Shown here: positions 31,581-34,364 of the stretch, piece after piece
Layout: each line of letters opens with the position of its first letter
Numbering within the stretch: the first letter of the stretch is position 1
Source: an uncultured Microcaldota archaeon
Lineage (GTDB): Archaea > Micrarchaeota > Micrarchaeia > Anstonellales > Anstonellaceae
DNA length: 34,364 nt
Assembly: GCA_903892905.1 (NCBI GenBank)
Contig: CAITKI010000001.1
Coordinates: forward strand, 1-34,364
Reading direction: 5' to 3'
The notes under the pieces: model-generated
What the model was told of the DNA's origin: nothing
Seen by the model: only the letters and a program-made list of their open reading frames with translations
The model's database searches: none
Made by a program: the position numbers and the translations under genes

Positions 31581-32801
31581 ATGCCTGACAAGCCAAAAGC
31601 AAAAACACCCCGCCAGGTAAGCCTCCTGGACGCGGCAGAGGACAAGCCAGACGACTTGGACAAGATTGTGGCGCAGGCGTTTGATTCCGACCCCATGGTG
31701 CGGCTCAAGGTGGCAAACTCGCTTTCGAAAATAGACGACCCGCGCGCCATATTCGCCCTCATCGAGCTTTCATCGGACAAGGATGAGGCTGTAAAGGAAG
31801 TTGCGCAGCGCGCGCTTGGCCAGAGGAAGGACGAGCAGGAGGAAATCGTTTCCATCGGGAAGCTGCTTTCGGAGAGGAAGGCGCAGCCCACCTCGGCATC
31901 CCAGCCAGGCGCCCAGCAGCTGTCCACGCCTGCGCAGCAGGCTTCGCGCGCGAACATGATGCCGGCGCTTGAACGGCTGTTTGCGCATTACGAGCCCAAG
32001 AAGCGCGAGAGCGCCAAGAGGAAGCTTCTTCCGTCATTGCAAAAGCTTTTCGGCTTTCGGCCTGAGGAGCTGGACCCGCTTCGGGAGCTTGACAAGATAA
32101 GCCAAAGCCAGCAGCCGCACGAGCAGCAGAGGCAGCCTGCGCGCGAGGAGGAAGGAAGGCCGAAAAACGCCGAGAACTTCCCGTTCGGAAAGCACGAGGA
32201 GCCGCGCGAGCTGCCCCACAGGGCGGAGCACGAGGTGGAAGTTTCCGATGATGATGTCGAGCTGGTGAGCGAGGAAAAGGAGCACCACGAGGCAAGCTAT
32301 GAGGAGGAGGCGCAAGAGCCTCAGCAGGCACAGGAAGCGGCAGAACCGGGCGCCATGAGCAAATACTACGCGCTTGCTTACAGGATTGCCACCACGCCAG
32401 GCATGGGAAAGCCAGACCTGAAGCGCGAGTCCAACAGGCTGATAAACGACTTCAAGCGCGAGGTGGAGCTTGCCTTCAAGCTGGCAGGCGAGAAGGCGCG
32501 CGAGGAAGGCCTGGCGACTTTTGCCAATCTCAAGCCAGGCATGAAGAACCTCTCATTCAACGACATGCCAATCTCATCCATTTCAGAAATCGCGTACGGG
32601 CCGCGTAGGAAGCCCTACGCGCGCATCATGCTTTTTGACGGCAAGAAGGAAATCGCGCTCCTTGTCCCGAAGGAAAGGACCGCGGGAATAAGCACTGCAG
32701 ACAGGCTTGCGGCAAAGAAAGTGGCAGTGGATTTCCTGATGGAGAAGGGCGAAGTGGTGCTGCTTGCCACTGGAAAATCAAGCGTAGTTGTTTACAAGTA
32801 G
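31581..32801 (+). CDS. HEAT-repeat protein with conserved C-terminal domain
   Basis: 406 residues from ATG 31581. Residues about 12-85 form two HEAT-like repeats (D-P-M-V-R-L-K-V-A-N-S-L and E-A-V-K-E-V-A-Q-R-A-L). A low-complexity region follows, rich in Gln, Glu and Ala (about 95-260), probably disordered. The C-terminal about 145 residues form a compact alpha/beta domain (F-D-G-K-K-E-I-A-L-L-V-P, V-V-L-L-A-T-G-K-S-S-V-V-V-Y-K). No catalytic motif is evident. Likely a protein- or nucleic-acid-binding adaptor. Confidence 0.7.
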   Translation: MPDKPKAKTPRQVSLLDAAEDKPDDLDKIVAQAFDSDPMVRLKVANSLSKIDDPRAIFALIELSSDKDEAVKEVAQRALGQRKDEQEEIVSIGKLLSERKAQPTSASQPGAQQLSTPAQQASRANMMPALERLFAHYEPKKRESAKRKLLPSLQKLFGFRPEELDPLRELDKISQSQQPHEQQRQPAREEEGRPKNAENFPFGKHEEPRELPHRAEHEVEVSDDDVELVSEEKEHHEASYEEEAQEPQQAQEAAEPGAMSKYYALAYRIATTPGMGKPDLKRESNRLINDFKREVELAFKLAGEKAREEGLATFANLKPGMKNLSFNDMPISSISEIAYGPRRKPYARIMLFDGKKEIALLVPKERTAGISTADRLAAKKVAVDFLMEKGEVVLLATGKSSVVVYK

Positions 32802-32809
32802 GCGTCCGT

Positions 32810-33310
32810 CTAGAACTTCTTGCTCCTGTCCATTTTCAAGTAGGGGTGAAGCCATCCGTAGAAATCAGGCGAGAGCACCGCAATTTTGTTGCCCTCCTTT
32901 TTCGCGCGAAAGCCTAAGCGCAAGAGAACCATTTCGTCTGTGTCGTCTCCCAGGAAGTAGCAGTACTCCTTTCCTTTCACTTCCATTGTCCCGCCCTTGG
33001 CATCATAAACGCCTGCAAAGTAGCTGGCGGCAAAATCGTTCTTGAAGCGCAGCCGCTCGTCGCGCTTTTTCATCTCCCCGTCCAGCCACGCGCGAAGCGC
33101 GGAGTGGAAGAAGTGGCAGCTGCCGTATTCCTCGGCATTGCCCTCGGAGAACTTCATCTTGTCAGGCTCAGCGAATTTCTCGTCTAAACAAAGCTTGATG
33201 AATATCTCCAATAACTCGCGCTTGCCCTCTATGCCAACGCCGGAGGCTGTGCGCCGCGACTTCCAAAGCCCCAGGAAGTACGCGCGCGAGGGCGACATGG
33301 TGAATTTCAT
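32810..33310 (-). CDS. Degenerate LAGLIDADG-fold protein
   Basis: 166 residues from ATG 33310; the box CTTTTAATTC (33331-33340) is 26 bases upstream. Two copies of the LAGLIDADG helix are recognisable: Y-F-L-G-L-W-K-S-R (11-19) and F-A-G-V-Y-D-A-K-G-G (98-107), with the between-repeat spacing (about 85 residues) and beta-rich insertions of a single-chain two-repeat homing endonuclease. The metal-binding acid of each motif is replaced: R19 and K105. It is free-standing, not in an intein or intron. If the fold call is right, it may bind DNA or RNA without cutting, like domesticated WhiA-type proteins. Confidence 0.65.
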   Translation of the reverse strand: MKFTMSPSRAYFLGLWKSRRTASGVGIEGKRELLEIFIKLCLDEKFAEPDKMKFSEGNAEEYGSCHFFHSALRAWLDGEMKKRDERLRFKNDFAASYFAGVYDAKGGTMEVKGKEYCYFLGDDTDEMVLLRLGFRAKKEGNKIAVLSPDFYGWLHPYLKMDRSKKF

Positions 33311-33384
33311 GCTAAGAGAAGGATGGGAAGGAATTAAAAGCGCGAAGGCTGGCGCTGAAGGTAAGAAAATCCGCAATCCCTTGC

Positions 33385-33825
33385 CTAAGACCTGACTGTG
33401 GGCTTTTCGGCATTCGAGAAGTCAACTGTGGCATCTATCGTTTCCCCTTTGATCTTGATGCTTCCGCGGGGCTTGTCAAAGTCGCAGGAAGGCATCTCCA
33501 CCACTTTTGCGAGGCGCCTCTCGAGAGGGGTCAAAAACTTCTTGGGCTCTACCTCGTTCTTTCCGGGGCTTTTCTGCTTTTGCTTAAGTATCGCCTTATA
33601 GAATTCCAGCGCTTCCTCCTTGCTCCTGATGTTCCCCAGTATCTCAAGCTTTGCCATTTCCTCATTTATGGGCTTGCTCTTTTCAATTGTGCGCAGGTTT
33701 TCCTTCAGGGTGGTCAGGTCGATTATGACCTTGTTGCGGAGCTTTTGGATGGTTTCGAGCCGGCCCTCGCCGGTGGTATCCGTGGGTATAGGAAGCGTGC
33801 GCGCGGTTTTAGCAGTGCAAATCAT
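33385..33825 (-). CDS. Hypothetical basic helical protein
   Basis: 146 residues. GGTGG lies 4-8 bases before ATG 33825 and a TTTAAATAGG box (about 33853-33862) lies a further 30 bases upstream, so the transcript has a short leader. N-terminal helix rich in Lys and Leu, then a basic linker with K-Q-K-Q-K-S-P-G-K-N and a C-terminal small beta region (G-S-I-K-I-K-G-E-T-I-D-A-T-V). No recognised domain. Sits 75 bases upstream of the LAGLIDADG-like gene on the same strand. Confidence 0.6.
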   Translation of the reverse strand: MICTAKTARTLPIPTDTTGEGRLETIQKLRNKVIIDLTTLKENLRTIEKSKPINEEMAKLEILGNIRSKEEALEFYKAILKQKQKSPGKNEVEPKKFLTPLERRLAKVVEMPSCDFDKPRGSIKIKGETIDATVDFSNAEKPTVRS

Positions 33826-33863
33826 TTTTCCACCGCATTACTTATCACGAAAACCTATTTAAA

Positions 33864-34136
33864 GACACAGGTTGAGAAAGCAGAAAAAAGCTCGCGCTAA
33901 GGAGAAAAAAATGCGTGCCGGCAAAGGCTCGCGCTAAGGGAGATAAAATGCGAAAGCGCTAACGCTTCCGCTAAGAACAATAAAAAATAAAATTCACGCT
34001 TCAGGTCTTAACTAGGAAAGAGAGACAAAAGCCTACACCTTGCGACACGATTTTCCTTCTAAGGTTCTCCAATCAACACTGTTATTCCATTCCAACGACG
34101 AATCGTTGAGATAGACATCCAATCATTGATTATATT
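33864..34136. other. Spacer after the 16S rRNA gene
   Basis: AT-rich spacer without ORF or tRNA. A direct repeat of about 25 bases starting GCTCGCGCTAAGG occurs at 33890 and 33927 (period 37), and a hairpin AAGCG/CGCTT with loop CTAA follows near 33953-33970. Near the rRNA, AACGA/TCGTT (loop CGAA, about 34095-34108) and a TCCAAT/ATTGGA dyad could belong to the 16S precursor processing stem. No 23S, 5S or tRNA gene follows the 16S here. Confidence 0.6.
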
Positions 34137-34364
34137 GGAGGTGATCTATCCGCAGGTTCCCCTACGGATACCTTGTTACGACTTAGCCCCCCTCACGAAT
34201 CTCTAGTTCGACAGCGCCAAGAAGCGCAGCCTCACTAAAAACTCGCTTGGGTGACTTGACGGGCGGTGTGTGCAAGGAGCGGGGACGTATTCACCGCTCG
34301 ATGATGACAAGCGATTACTAGGGATTCCAGCTTCATGGGGGCGAGTTTCAGCCCCCAATCCGAA
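34137..34364 (-). rRNA. rrs: 16S ribosomal RNA, 3' end (partial)
   Basis: The minus strand holds the last ~228 bases of an archaeal 16S rRNA. Visible are GAAACTCGCCCCCATGAAGC, the universal decoding-site segment TTGCACACACCGCCCGTCA, GTCGTAACAAGG, helix 45 with its GGAA loop, and the anti-Shine-Dalgarno tail GATCACCTCC. The gene enters from beyond the right edge of the window. The tail predicts ribosome sites such as GGAGGTGAT, which agree with motifs found before several genes here. Confidence 0.97.

Noticed and set aside
34095-34138. tRNA gene between 16S and a missing 23S
   Set aside because: Short dyads are present but no T-loop (TTCAAAT/TTCGAAT) or anticodon arm could be built.

Overview
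The window comes from an archaeal chromosome. Direct signs are a tRNA-Ala gene interrupted by an intron at the canonical 37/38 site, the 3' end of an archaeal 16S rRNA gene, a short aIF5B-type IF-2, an Hjc resolvase, a class III (pilin-like) signal peptide, and AT-rich TATA boxes about 25 bp upstream of many start codons (leaderless transcripts). Small genes, many lineage-restricted hypotheticals, giant unrecognised proteins and a 16S gene with no 23S behind it make a DPANN-type archaeon (for example Diapherotrites or Micrarchaeota) plausible. That placement is inference; the sequence alone does not prove it.

Layout. 1-415: a run of perfect hairpins next to a tRNA-His gene on the minus strand. 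471-8751: small genes on both strands: an MFS transporter, small hypotheticals, a 16-codon basic ORF, a membrane protein, Hjc, a CBS/zinc-ribbon protein, CysRS, a beta-rich protein, a DUF457-type membrane protein and unknowns. 8913-20463: an 11.5-kb plus-strand operon of three giant genes (1310, 1021 and 1512 codons) that I cannot assign to any family. It is the strongest candidate for an undescribed system: protein 1 is helical with coiled coil and membrane segments, protein 2 carries TPRs, and protein 3 ends in about 600 residues that look like an amphipathic beta-barrel. 20486-20687: intron-bearing tRNA-Ala(TGC). 21183-24633: a minus-strand operon of regulator, HMG-CoA synthase, thiolase and DUF35 protein, the known archaeal entry to the mevalonate pathway. 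Two of its genes are preceded by short ORFs that copy the start of the following gene. 24777-33825: a nitrilase-like protein, Dcd, HicBA, a pilin-like protein, aIF5B, a GNAT, dUTPase, a dolichol-kinase-like enzyme, a PAP2 phosphatase, a HEAT-repeat protein, a degenerate LAGLIDADG protein and a hypothetical. 34137-34364: the 3' end of 16S rRNA on the minus strand.

Functional links. HMG-CoA made by the thiolase/HMGCS/DUF35 complex feeds isoprenoid synthesis; the dolichol-kinase-like and PAP2 genes could phosphorylate and dephosphorylate the resulting polyprenyl carriers. Dcd and Dut together would give dCTP to dUTP to dUMP. Many start codons were moved downstream of the longest possible ORF because a TATA box lies about 25 bp before them, or a Shine-Dalgarno motif matching the 16S 3' end lies 4-8 bases before them.
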